Shown in pieces: positions 23,179 through 33,499 of a DNA stretch of 64,000 nt (position 1 is its first letter; every line of letters starts with the position of its first letter). The translations under genes and the position numbers were made by a program. The notes under the pieces were generated by a model. It saw nothing but the letters and a program-made list of their open reading frames with translations. It did no database searches and had not been told where the DNA came from. Source of the stretch: Vicugna pacos (taxonomy: Eukaryota > Chordata > Mammalia > Artiodactyla > Camelidae); assembly GCF_048564905.1 (NCBI RefSeq), contig NC_132995.1, positions 8,320,501-8,384,500 of the forward strand, given 5' to 3'.

Positions 23179-23639
23179 GAGAAAGTTCAGGGCCTGCAGC
23201 TGGTGGCTGTAACCTGAGCCCCAGCTCAGATGAGAATACATCTCTTCTCCTTCTGCATAATCCCTGAGGTTTTGTCAATTATGTCCAGAAAGACAGAGAG
23301 AGAGAGAGCTCAGAATGGCCTGGGAGAGGATAGAGTTGCCAGGCCTGTGGTATTGAAGCCTGAGGCTATGTTTTGGATTCCTGTTCTGGGCAATGAACCA
23401 AACAAATCAGACACTATGTCTTTGAAAAATCAGCATCATTGCAAACAAGTTGAGAAGTCACATCTGAATCCAGCCAACATGGAAACCCACAGGGCACCAC
23501 ACACCAACTCTTCTCAGCTTTTCCTTCGAAATAGCAACAAAAATCAGCAAAAAACAAATCCATCCACATATCCATCCACAGGGGAAGAGATAATTAACCG
23601 ATTTCAGCAGCTGTCACAGGTCATTGACCATGATCCACG
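23179..23639 (+). other. Candidate coding exon of an unassigned gene
   Basis: A strong acceptor (long T-rich tract ending GGTCAG, AG at 23177-23178) and a strong donor (CCACG|GTAAGA, after 23639) bracket 461 bases. A reading frame opens at ATG 23230 (alternative ATG 23281) and runs into the donor without a stop for 136 codons. It ends with TGEEIINRFQQLSQVIDHDP, which has protein-like composition; the middle is polar and rich in Asn, Gln and His. I recognise no family and no repeat. It could be an exon of a poorly conserved gene or a chance frame. Confidence 0.35.
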
Positions 23640-23666
23640 GTAAGAAATACATTTTACTGTGACCCA

Positions 23667-23669
<3 letters not shown>

Positions 23670-23709
<40 letters not shown>
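23670..23709 (+). repeat. (CA)n microsatellite
   Basis: About 20 CA dinucleotides, 30 bases after the donor of the candidate exon. Confidence 0.95.
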
Positions 23710-23712
<3 letters not shown>

Positions 23713-24369
23713 GAAAATAAAGCTTCATAAAACATATTACTACACAAAATGAATTCAGATAGTTTGTATTCTGTTATTCTGTTGGGGAAAATTGTGAAAG
23801 ACCTTGAAGTGTATTAAAAAAATGACTAGAGTCTTTGCTGGAAAATTTGGGGTTGTCGAGCTCCCCTTTTCATGTTTTCCAATTTCATGGCGTCTCTGAA
23901 TCTTTGAGCTCTTTACTCCTCTGTAAATTGCACATAACAGCAATGCAAATGGTCCTTGTCCATAGATACTTAAGTGAATTTTGTCTGGTGGACAAATTCC
24001 TTCCCTCTCCCACTGGGGGAAAAGCCAGTTTTCTATGTACGTAGATAATTCATTTCAGCCTTCTTAATGGTCTACCTATGTGTCTTCCCTGTGGCTTTTT
24101 CCTTTTAAACTGGTTGTACTATCTTACTGAGTTATTTGATGAGTTTAGTAGAACATTTGGCACATGTCCATTTTATCGGTGTATGAGAGTTAAGATTTTA
24201 TCTTTACTATATTCATAACCATAGATCACAGAAGAAATAATACTGGAAATTTGAAAACAGTTGGAGATAAAAGACAATGGAAATACTGTACACTCTAACC
24301 CGCAGGAAGTTTTAGCCTTAAAATGTATTTATTAGTAAAGAGAAAAATTAATGAGTTAAGCATCATCTC

Positions 24370-24960
24370 AAAAAGTTCGGAAAAGGAGAGAGGGACCTAG
24401 AAAAGAGAGAGCAGTAGAAATCAATGAAACAAAGCAAACATACAAAAGAGAAAGGGAAGACAAAGCCAATGTCAATTCTCTAGAATAAGCGATGACACAA
24501 ATAACTAACAGCAGGAATGAAAAGGGAATCAGTTCAGGTGCTGAAGACATCAGACAGATAAAATTATGGGCAATTTAATGCCTATAAATTTGAAAATACA
24601 AATGAAATAGACATGGTGGTGAACCTGGTGTGTTTGATACCCAGAGCAGATTTTTTTTTTTTTTAATGGAGGTACTGGCAATTGAACCCAGGACCTTGTG
24701 CACTCTACCACTGAGCTACACCCTCCCTGAGCAGATCATTTTTAATACCTCCAAAGTCTATTCAACAAAACTGTTTTGGGGAATAATCAAGAAAATCATA
24801 GTAATGCCCCCCCAAAACAGTGAAAATTTATTTAATTGAACTTCTGATGCTAGTAAACACACAAATACACTCCAAAAATTGTTTGAATAAGATAAATATA
24901 ATAGAAAAGAAGAAAAGAAATATTTTGCCTTTAAAAAGATGGTAACAGGATTCTCCATGC
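24370..24960 (+). mobile_element. Possible old L1 ORF2 fragment
   Basis: GAAATCAATGAAACAAAGCA and ATTTGAAAATACAAATGAAATAG read like diverged L1 ORF2, interrupted by the SINE at 24652-24728. Confidence 0.45.
24652..24728 (-). mobile_element. Camelid tRNA-Ala SINE, internally deleted
   Basis: Minus-strand copy that lacks the anticodon-arm bases between the B-box half and the A-box half. TSD GAGCAGAT at 24644-24651 and 24729-24736. Confidence 0.85.
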
Positions 24961-25124
24961 AGCATGAATCTGTGGGAGATTTTTACTGTCCACTTTTCAG
25001 TATTTTCTCGGCTCTATATACGAGATATATGTTGCTCTTTTTGGTGTTCCACAATCAGGTATAAACGCTTTATCATACTTGCACCACCTCCCTCCTGTGG
25101 GGAAAAGCATTCATTTCCCCATCT

Positions 25125-25330
25125 TGGCTGAGAATAATAATGAAAGCAGGCGTGTTCTGAGTCCCTGATTCATATGCAACATCCCCAGAATTCTACTATC
25201 ACCCCATTTTGCAAACAGAGAAACTGAGGCTCAGAGAGATGGAGTGATGTGCTTAAGGTTTCCCAGCTCTGAGGTCATGGAATCTGGGTAGGAACCTGAG
25301 CCTGATCCATCAGAGTTGTCTTAACCATCA
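25125..25330 (+). repeat. MIR SINE
   Basis: ATCACCCCATTTTGCAAACA, GAGAAACTGAGGCTCAGAGA and GATGTGCTTAAGGTTTCCCA. Confidence 0.8.
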
Positions 25331-25384
25331 CCTTAAACCTCCTCCTCTCTTGCATTAGTGTATTTGGAGAATTTATAGCAAATA

Positions 25385-25740
25385 CATTCAATCAGACTAT
25401 TCCCTGAGCCCTTCCTTTGTGTCCAGCCTGTGCTGGGGACACAGCGATGACCAGTGATAGCCCCAGCTCTGACCTCCTAGGTTCACAATCCAGTAAGAGA
25501 GACAGACCAATCTTCAGACAGTGGTGAGCCAGAGTAGGCAGAGGTGGGATGAAGATGCCTCAGGGGGGCTGTGGATCCAGCTTAGGCAGTCAAGAAAGGC
25601 TTCCTGGAGGAGGCTGAAACCTGATGGACAAGGAGGTGTGATCCAGGTCAAGAGTGACCAAGGCTTGGCGGAAAGAAGCCCAGGGCACTTGAGAAAGTCT
25701 AGAAAAACCTTCAGTGAGTGAAGGAGTCCAAGCTGAACAA
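25385..25740 (+). repeat. Old mammalian interspersed repeat (class unresolved)
   Basis: Follows the widespread pattern of a GTGCTGGGGACACAGCGATG block, a CTAGGTTCACAATCCAGTAAG block and AGAAAGGCTTCCTGGAGGAG. The same pattern appears at 27200-27620 and 37970-38440. I do not assign it to a class with certainty. Confidence 0.5.
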
Positions 25741-26149
25741 GAAAGGGAAAATTCCAGATCTTCGCCAGAGCTGCTTTTGAATAATCATGTATCTCAGGAC
25801 TGGGCATAAGGTCTGGTCTCTGGCTGGCAGGTGGTGAAACAGAGGAGGGTCTCTGATGAGAGCAGCTGGCAGTCTTGGCCAGGCCCAGCCCTGTTCAGGG
25901 AGCCCTGTGGATGTTTGTCCTCCCCAGCCTCCTCTGCTAGGTTCTAGAGCCAGGGTCCCCAGGCTGCCGTGATCCTTTTTGCTGGGGGTCCAAGACCCTG
26001 GCACAGCAAGCCAGACAGATGTAAATTACAGTCCTGGCTTCCCTACAAACTAGATGTGTGGTTTCTGAGCCTCAGAAGTCTCATCTGCATAATGGGTTGA
26101 TAGTCTCTAGTCCACGTGCCTGTTACGAGGGTTAAATTCAGAACAGATC

Positions 26150-26420
26150 ACACCTTCACTCAGATCTCCACAGTGTCTCCCACATTCCTCTGAGAGGAAG
26201 CCAAGTCTTTCCAAGACCCTCATCCCCCTTCTCTGATCACATCTCCTACCCTCTCCCCCCGACCCCAACCCTGCACCAGCCACACTGGCTTCCCTGCTGC
26301 TCGTCAGACATCTCACTAGCTCCAGCAGGCTGTTTTCCTTGTCTGGAAAAACTTTACTCCACCTAGCTGCAAGGCTCACAGATTTTTGTCTGTTTTGTCC
26401 CCTGCTATATAAAGAGTGCT
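26150..26420 (+). repeat. L2 fragment
   Basis: CCAGCCACACTGGCTTCCCT, TCCAGCAGGCTGTTTTCCTT and the GATTTTTGTCTGTTTTGTCC block resemble L2 3' text. Confidence 0.6.
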
Positions 26421-27199
26421 AGAACCATGCTTAATAATAATAATCATAATAGTGATTTTATATTATATTAATATAATAATGGTGACAGTGATAATTATTA
26501 CAAGAGTCTCTTGGTATATTCAAGCCCTCGGCCCCATCCTTGAGTTCACCCCCTACCTCTGGCCCTTCCAGCGTGCACTGCAGCCAGGTCTACAGGGATT
26601 GTCATAGAATATGGCTTTTATTGGCTCCTAGTGTCTGGTGATTCTTTTAACTGGACCATCAGGGAGAGGGAATTTCAGAAGTCTCCTGGGAAAGCTTGTC
26701 AGGCTAGAAAATACATTTTTGTGGTAAGGCCTGTTATAAGCAGTGGAGTTTTTTAAAAAATGTATGTGTGTGGGGTGATGGCGGCGGGGAAAGGGGAGAA
26801 GGGACTTGAGCTGTGAATACTCCTACCTCAGTTTGACTGGGGGACCTAAGCCTAGAGAGAGGAGGCAGAGAGAGTGCCGATTGGAAAGTTTCCCAGGAAT
26901 GGCCACCCACAGGATTTATGGCCACCTGGAGTGACTGGCCTCATTGACTGTCATAGGGGAAAAAAATCTCCCTCCAAGGCAGGGGAGGGCGGGAGCCTCT
27001 CATGTGGAGTTTACTATGTACCTGTCTACACTGATGAATAAGCGCTCCTGTGTGCTGGCTTCCTTCCCAGCACTGCAGACACAGAAAACCCTCTTTCTTT
27101 CTTCTTATTTATTATTTTTAAAGGGAGTGTCTCACTTTATGACTTCAGAGTTACAGTGGTTGTTCAAGTGGCTCGCTCCATTTCCAACCCAGGACACTC

Positions 27200-27620
27200 A
27201 GTGGACACACTCATTTACTCATTCAACAAAGAATGAATAACTGTCCCTCTGTGGTGAACACTGTCTAGGTTCTGGGGATACAGTGGTGCAACAAGACAGG
27301 GGAGGTTTCTAGCCTTGGGGGGCTTATGTTGTCATGGGGAATACAACTCTAGATAGTGTAAAGACTATCATTCAAACACTTTGGGGATTGCTTGTTATGC
27401 AGTGATGCTGATACACTGATAAGCCAATGTGAAATGACAGTGATATCTGGGAATGTGTGTGAGGGGGAAACTACTGTAGACAGGTGGAGTCTGGTAAGGC
27501 TTCTTAGCGGAGGTGACATTTGGACCAAGACTTGAATGACAAGGATGAAACCACATGAAGGATGCAGGGAATGGCAAATGCAAATATCCCAAGATGAGAA
27601 TCATGGAAGATCATGGCTGG
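27200..27620 (+). repeat. Old mammalian interspersed repeat (class unresolved)
   Basis: CATTCAACAAAGAATGAATA, TCTGGGGATACAGTGGTGCA, AGGTGACATTTGGACCAAGA and GCAGGGAATGGCAAATGCAA are in the usual order of this repeat. Confidence 0.55.
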
Positions 27621-27639
27621 AAAAAACTTGAGTGAACAG

Positions 27640-28510
27640 GGAAATGCTTTGATTCTTAAGCTGAGATGGCATGCAAGCACTCATTCTATTATTATTTATA
27701 CCTTTTTCACATATCTAAGTATTTAATAATGACAGGTTTTTTAAGATTCTGAGAATAATTATTTAAATAGAGATCATGGTACAGATCTATTTGGTTAAAT
27801 ATTTCAGTAAAACAAGAAGGAAAGGGTGCCTCTTGCTTACCAGTTAACAAGATGAATTTTACCTTTTAAAGGTTATAGTAGAGGAAATTTTATGAGAACA
27901 ATTATGATTAAAACCGTAAAATTCCGTGGGGATGCATTTTACTTTCTGTAAACCATGTTAGCAAAAAAAAAAAAAAAACCAGAAAAAAATACCAAAGATT
28001 GAAGGCATTTTCTTTCTTTCCTTAAAATTTGTTTTTCATTATGGAAATTTTAAAATGTAAACAAGAGTAGAGAGAATAGTATAATGACCTCCATCTGTAG
28101 CAGTTTTCTACTCCAGCCGTTCTGGTTCTGTGACTCACACCAGGTGTTGCGCTTGGCAATCTAGGGGTTAGCGGTGAGGGGAAAAGCCGTGTCACTGGGC
28201 CTTTAGCAAGGACAAACTGAAGAAACTGGACCAAGAAGGAGCTCTCACTGCACAAACTGGATAGAATAAGCCAGATGAGTCACAGAGCCAGCACGGTGGG
28301 TTATTACAACTTACTCAGGAGAGGGAATCTGGGTGGGAGCCCCGAGCCCCCAGACCTTCTTTGTGTTTAGTATTCACGGAATACTGTGGGTTCTCATTTA
28401 AACTACACAGGAAGATAAATAAAATAAAAACCTAAAGGTTATACATAGAGAAATAAGGTGCAAAGGTAACCCAAATGTGTAGATGTAGGTGGAAGTGTTG
28501 GGGCTGCAGG
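27640..28510. other. Intergenic stretch without a recognised gene
   Basis: AT-rich DNA with an A16-type run near 27965 and no convincing coding or repeat signature. Confidence 0.4.
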
Positions 28511-28515
28511 GATGT

Positions 28516-28556
28516 GTTGTTATGGAAACTGCAGTTCCAAGTGTTGTCATGGAAAC
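28516..28556 (+). repeat. Direct repeat of an X-box-like motif
   Basis: GTTGTTATGGAAAC (28516-28529) and GTTGTCATGGAAAC (28543-28556) are 27 bp apart with similar flanks (TGCAGT/CACAGT). Each resembles half of an RFX site. There is no CpG enrichment here. Confidence 0.4.
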
Positions 28557-28649
28557 CACAGTGCAGTCTCCAATCAAGGATGCTTCAAAACTGTTTTTAG
28601 ATCCACTGGTAATCATGGTGGTTCAGTGACAGGAAAAGGGGCAGGGAGC

Positions 28650-28765
28650 TGAGTCTACTTACACATTTACACACATACACTCACACACATATACACACAT
28701 ATATCCATACATATACATGTATGTGTATAAATATATACTTATATATTCCTTTATATATATAAACA
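28650..28765 (+). repeat. CA/TA microsatellite
   Basis: ACACACATACACTCACACAC changing into TATATACTTATATATTCC: mixed dinucleotide repeat. Confidence 0.8.
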
Positions 28766-28999
28766 AATTTAAAGGTTTTATTTCCTCATGTATTTATTTC
28801 TTTATCTTGTAAGCATGTTGGAATGCTTAATTAATTCAAGAATCTGCTTCTCTGATTGAACCCTGATTGAAACACTCTTAGGCATCCATGCAGTGAAGAA
28901 AGAGGTAACAGACCTGAGTTGTCCAAACCCCATACATTCTAAAGAGCTGATTAGCCCTTCACTGGCTCCTGGATAAACTCTAAGCCTTAGAGTATCCCA

Positions 29000-29425
29000 T
29001 ACCAATGATGTAATTTATGCTGGGGGCCTCGAGCCATGCAGTATCACTTACACCTCTTAGAGGGGCTGGAGGTCAACCACACAGGTACTCCATGCCTATG
29101 TGATTGACCCAGGAAAAAAAAACCTCCTGGGCACTAAAGCTCAGGTGAGCTTCCCTAGGTAGCAGTACTCTGCATGTGTGGTCAGACTTTGTTGCTGGGA
29201 AAAGTAAGCACTGTCCATATAACTCCCCTGGGAGAGGGTAGCAGAGCTTGCACCTGGTTTTCCCCCCAACTCTGCCCTATGCAGATTTTCCCTTTCCTGA
29301 TTTTAATCTGCATCCTTTTGTTGTAATAAACAGCAATACTTTTTCTGAGTCCTGTGAAAACTCCTAAAAAATCATCGAACCTAAAGGGTGGTCTTGACAC
29401 AGCATCTCAAACCCAGCATGGCCCA
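29000..29425 (+). mobile_element. ERVL-type LTR fossil
   Basis: TTTCCTGATTTTAATCTGCA, TTGTAATAAACAGCAATAC (poly(A) signal), TCTGAGTCCTGTGAAAACTC and AACCTAAAGGGTGGTCTTGA match the end of an old ERVL-class LTR (LTR16/LTR33/MLT2 kin, exact family unresolved). Plus strand; left border uncertain. Confidence 0.6.
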
Positions 29426-29599
29426 AACTACACGTCTGACTCGTCCTCTCCTCTCATCCCCAAATCTGTTCTCTATCAGACCTTCTCCATGTCAAAATAA
29501 GTGCCATCACCCTCCTTTTAGTTACTAACCCCAGAAACCTGAGGTCATACTTGCTTAGTTTCCCTTGCGCCTCACATCCTATTCCATCAGCAAAAACAG

Positions 29600-30195
29600 C
29601 AAAAGGAGGGTATTTATATTAAAAATACTGCAGTATAAGATATTTACAGAAAAGTGCACCTATCATAGGCATATCGCGTGCTGGATTTTCACAGTCAGAA
29701 CACACCTGTAATCCAGAACAAGAAATAGAACTTTACCAGCTCTCCCTGCCCCAGGGAAGTCACATATTTCAAGTCAGTAAACATTCCACAGGAAAACACT
29801 CTCCCGACTTCTAACAACTAGGTTAATTCTGCCTGTTTTTGTACTTCATATAAAAGGAATCATACAGTATGTGCTCTTGGGCTTCTGGTTTCTTTTACTC
29901 AACATTTTTCAAGATTCATCTATGTTGTTCTGTGTGGTTGTAGATCATTCATTCTCATTCATTGTTTAGTATTTTATTGTGTGAACATGCTACAATTTAT
30001 CCATTCTTTTGTTGATTGGTGTTTGGGTGGCTTCTAGATTTTGGCTGTTAGGAATAGCGCTGCAATGACTATCCTTGCCCACGGCTTTTAGAGAACACAT
30101 TTCCGTTGGGTACATGTGTAGCTAGGAGTGAAGTTCCTAAGTTGCAGGGTTTGCACATGCTTTGCTTTAGTTGATATAGCCAAAGAGTTTCAGTG
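29600..30195 (-). mobile_element. Old L1 (L1M) fragment
   Basis: CATATAAAAGGAATCATACA, TTTCTTTTACTCAACATTTT, CAAGATTCATCTATGTTGTT and GTTGATTGGTGTTTGGGTGG are L1 read in reverse. Confidence 0.75.
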
Positions 30196-30230
30196 AGCGC
30201 TCCAATTGATCATCTGATCAAAACACTTTT

Positions 30231-30362
30231 TTTTCCTTTTTGGCGAGGGGAGGTAATTAGGTTTGTTTATTTATTTATTTTTTAATGGAGGCCCTGGGGA
30301 TTGAACCCAGGACCTCGTGCATGCTAGGCGTTCACTCTACCACTGAGCTATGCCCTCCTCCC
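30231..30362 (-). mobile_element. Camelid tRNA-Ala SINE
   Basis: GGGGAGGTAATTAGGTTTG, ATTGAACCCAGGACCTCGTG, CATGCTAGGCGTTCACTCTA and CACTGAGCTATGCCCTCC. TSD not clear. Confidence 0.85.
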
Positions 30363-30408
30363 AACTTTGTATTTTTTTGACTTTTTCATTTTATCCATTT
30401 TCAATCAG

Positions 30409-30582
30409 CAAATATCAACAGCTCCTTGTGCTACCACTGGATTTCAGTACAACTTGCTACGATCCTCTAACAAGACCATCCCATCGGGCAGCAATTATGT
30501 CACCAGTCTTCTTGTTAGTTTCCTAGATGGACTGGTTCAAGCATCCCAGAACAAACTCCAGGTCATGGGAAAGATGGTTTAA
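30409..30582 (+). other. Possible terminal exon, unassigned
   Basis: A pyrimidine-rich acceptor (CATTTTATCCATTTTCAATCAG, AG at 30407-30408) precedes an open frame of 57 codons that includes SSNKTIPSGSNYVTSLLVSF and ends in TAA. No family recognised. Its phase does not fit directly to the candidate exon at 23.2-23.6 kb in the same reading, so any link needs a further exon. Weak. Confidence 0.2.
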
Positions 30583-31224
30583 GAAGAATGCTACTCAGCA
30601 GCAGAAGGGCCCCTGGAACTCTTGTCTTTACAATAATAATAGTTTACTATGTGTCAGGACCAAATACATATTTTTCTTTTTACAAAATATTGACTGCTGA
30701 GTATTTGGTCACAGGCAAAAAAAATCACCAGCATCAAATGAACTTTAGGGAATGTAAAAAAAAATTCTGAAATTCTATCAAATTTTAAAATTTTTATCAC
30801 AATTCTTTTTTTTTAACTTAATAGCCAATTTTTAACATTTGGCAGTATAATTTTGTAACACAGTCAGCCACTAGCTTGCTCCTCTGGCTACTCTACTGCC
30901 CATTTATGACACTAAATGGCTGATGAAGGAACAAGACATATTTGACGAGCTCTGCTTGCTGATGATGACCTGTCACCAAACTATCAACTTTTCCTTCCTT
31001 GCTAAATGTAACTGACAAAAATAGATTTATCTTCTCTTCAGCTGACAAGCCAGAAGATCTAGGTGATGGCAATGACGCTATTTCATTGAAACAAACCCAT
31101 GAAGTGAAACTTTGTGCGCTGCTAGAAAAAGCTACTTTGGGGAATATTTTCAGGGACTAGAGATTGTTGCTCTTGCTGTCTTTTGAAGTGATGTCAATCA
31201 TCAACAATCCTAGCTGCACTCTCC

Positions 31225-31815
31225 CTTTGCAATATCTTTCTGTTATCTATGGCTGCTTAATAAGCCACCCCAAAACTTAGTGGCACAGAACAACTGTTTG
31301 TTACAGGCACTGATTCTATGAGTCAGGAATTTACACAGAGTAAAGCAGTGATGGTTTGTTTCTGCTACACCATGTCTAGTCCTCAACTGGGATGATGTAA
31401 GTGGTTGGGGGGTGACTCAAATGGTTGGGGGTAGAATCATCTACAAGTTTCTTTACTCCTATGTCCCAGTACCTGGACTGAGGTCACTTGAAGGCTGAGC
31501 CCAGCTGGGAACTGTTGACTGGAGCACACATCTGGCTTCACCATGTGGCTTGGGCTTCTTCATGGCATGGAAGCCAGAGAAGAATTGTGCTTCTTACTTG
31601 GAAGCTCAAGAATCCAAGAATGAAACTGTCCCAATGAACAAGGAAGAAGTTGCATGGCCTTTTATAACCTAGCCTGAAGAGTCACATACCTTTCCTTCCA
31701 AGATACCTTATTGGTTCAATCATTTCCTTTCTACCACACGCTCCTTTATAAGCAGTTACAAGTCTGCTCAGATTCAAAAGGGAGGGGACACAGATCTTCA
31801 TCTCTCCATAGGAGG
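31225..31815 (-). mobile_element. MLT1-type LTR (ERVL-MaLR fossil)
   Basis: Reverse-strand start ATGGCTGCTTAATAAGCCAC, ACTTAGTGGCACAGAACAAC and later GGACTGAGGTCACTTGAAGG and CACACATCTGGCTTCACCAT are typical of the older MLT1 subfamilies. Diverged and ancient. Confidence 0.6.
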
Positions 31816-32340
31816 TTTGTCAAAGATTTTATTGCTATGTTTTAAAATCACTGCATAATGATACACATTCATTCTTCAGCTGATTCATAGAATTTCAACA
31901 TGTAAAACACATGGGATTTTTAAACTCTAGTTATGGCTAGAGTGTTTACTGGAATGTGAATATTTAGATTGAACAATTTGAATGTCATCAAAATATGATG
32001 GGAACTTGGGCAATCAATCACACAGATATTGATCGTGTCAAGTTCAGGCATGCCAGAGATGACAGTGAAATGGATGCTTGGCTATCTGGCCTTGCAAAGG
32101 CCAATTCCAAAATGGAATTCAAATAACAGATTTTGGTTGAATACCCAGATCCACTGCATCTTTCATACATGATCCCCCTGAATCTTCAAGATGTCCAGAC
32201 CAGGAAACTTTTGTGTATTCCTATTGTGGAGGAGAGGAAGGAGTTCGGAGAGCTCAGATTACTTGCATAAGATCGCAGTTAGGAAGCCGTATTGCTAGAT
32301 GTATTAGTGACAACTCAAACCGAGACACTGAGGAGTGTTT

Positions 32341-32464
32341 TTCTTCTTCTTCTCCTTCTTCTTTTTTTTTTTTTAATTTAATGGAGGTTCTGGGGGTTGA
32401 ACCCAGAACCTCATGCATGCTAACTAAGCACGTGCTCTACCACTGAGCTATATCCACCCCTTCC
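32341..32464 (-). mobile_element. Camelid tRNA-Ala SINE
   Basis: AATGGAGGTTCTGGGGGTTG, CATGCTAACTAAGCACGTGC (with a 4-bp duplication in the anticodon loop) and CACTGAGCTATATCCACCCC. Exact 13-bp TSD CTGAGGAGTGTTT at 32328-32340 and 32465-32477. Confidence 0.92.
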
Positions 32465-32622
32465 CTGAGGAGTGTTTCTTAACTGTCAACAAAGGTGTTG
32501 TCTGTAGGCAGTGAGTTGAGGAAAGAAAGGTGAAGCACAATCCCCAAACATGAAGCGGTAGGGACTTAAAAGTTTCTAGAAGCTTCTGGAAATTTCTGTA
32601 ACCTAAGAACCGAAGCTGAATG

Positions 32623-32657
32623 AATGGTTGGGGGTAGAATCATCTACAAGTTTCTTT
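32623..32657 (+). repeat. Exact 35-bp copy of 31420-31454
   Basis: The segment starting AATGGTTGGGGGTAGAATCA is identical to one inside the MLT1 LTR 1,203 bp to the left. Flanks do not match, so it is a short templated copy rather than a second LTR. Confidence 0.85.
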
Positions 32658-32929
32658 CCTGTGGCTTTCGTTATTAAAGCTGCTCTTTCGTCTCACTGAT
32701 TTCCGGTGTCTCCCAAGAGTCCTGCTGGCTGAACCCAACAGGAAGGTAGAGGGGAAGAGGGCTAGTTGGTGCAGCCATAGAAGTCAGCAACCCCCACCGC
32801 CATCCCAGCTCCACGTTGAGTAGAGGCAGGTGGAAAGACTGCGTCTGGAGGGGCAGTCGGAGAGCATGCAAACCCCTCTGGCTCGGGAAACAGCTAAACA
32901 GTCACACTCCCACCAGGCTACCCAGGCCT

Positions 32930-33430
32930 TATAGCACGGCTAACGCGCTCGCAGGTAACCACTGGTTGCCATGGAGACCGCGGGCTCTGCGCAGCCAGGC
33001 CGCGCGGGAGCAAGTGCGCAAGCGCACACTGCGACGCCAGCCTTGGCTGCGCGCAGCTGCCCGGGTCGGGGCGAGACGCCGGGGCCGGAGCGGGATTGGA
33101 CGCTGGCGTCCCAGCCCTTGGCCCAGAGCAGCCGCGCGGGGGTGGCTTGACCAGGCGTCTGGCCGGCGGCCGCATCCCAGCGGCCTCGCCTTGGCCCAGC
33201 TGGGCGGTCAGAGGCGGGGCTGCCAGATCCCGGCCAGGCGGGCGGAGAGCCAGGCCCCGGGGAGGAGCCGAATCCAGGACACGTGTGAGCACCCGGGGCC
33301 CGCTGTGGGGAGAAAGGCCCTGGGAAAGCGCGAGGCCTCCTGCAGGCCAGCCGTGCAGGGGGCAACTGAGATCTCTGAGCCTTGCCGTGTTCCCGGGAAT
33401 CTGACCCTCCTCTCCTGTCACCTTACAGGA
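32930..33430 (+). promoter_or_regulatory. PNMA8A: PNMA8A CpG-island promoter, exon 1 and short intron
   Basis: CpG-dense. GTTGCCATGGAGACCGC at 32965-32981 is the reverse of the shared X-box-like block, and GTGCGCAAGCGCAC at 33014-33027 is close to an NRF1 palindrome. A donor GACACGT|GTGAGC (exon 1 end near 33285) and an acceptor with the tract CTCCTCTCCTGTCACCTTACAG (exon 2 from 33429) give an intron of about 143 bp, which places the coding start 71 bases into exon 2. The GC-rich region has no stop in the coding frame back to 32816, but human PNMA8A starts at the same MA(V/M)NLLEDWC, so the longer frame is not used as the start. Confidence 0.75.
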
Positions 33431-33499
33431 TTAATACTTAGGGACCGCTGCAGCATCGGTCCACCTGGTAGACTCTTCAGTACACAGGTGTCCACGACC

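Noticed and set aside
32918-33421. Minus-strand frames in the PNMA8A CpG island
   Set aside because: By-products of CpG-rich DNA with few stops; no domain or conserved start.
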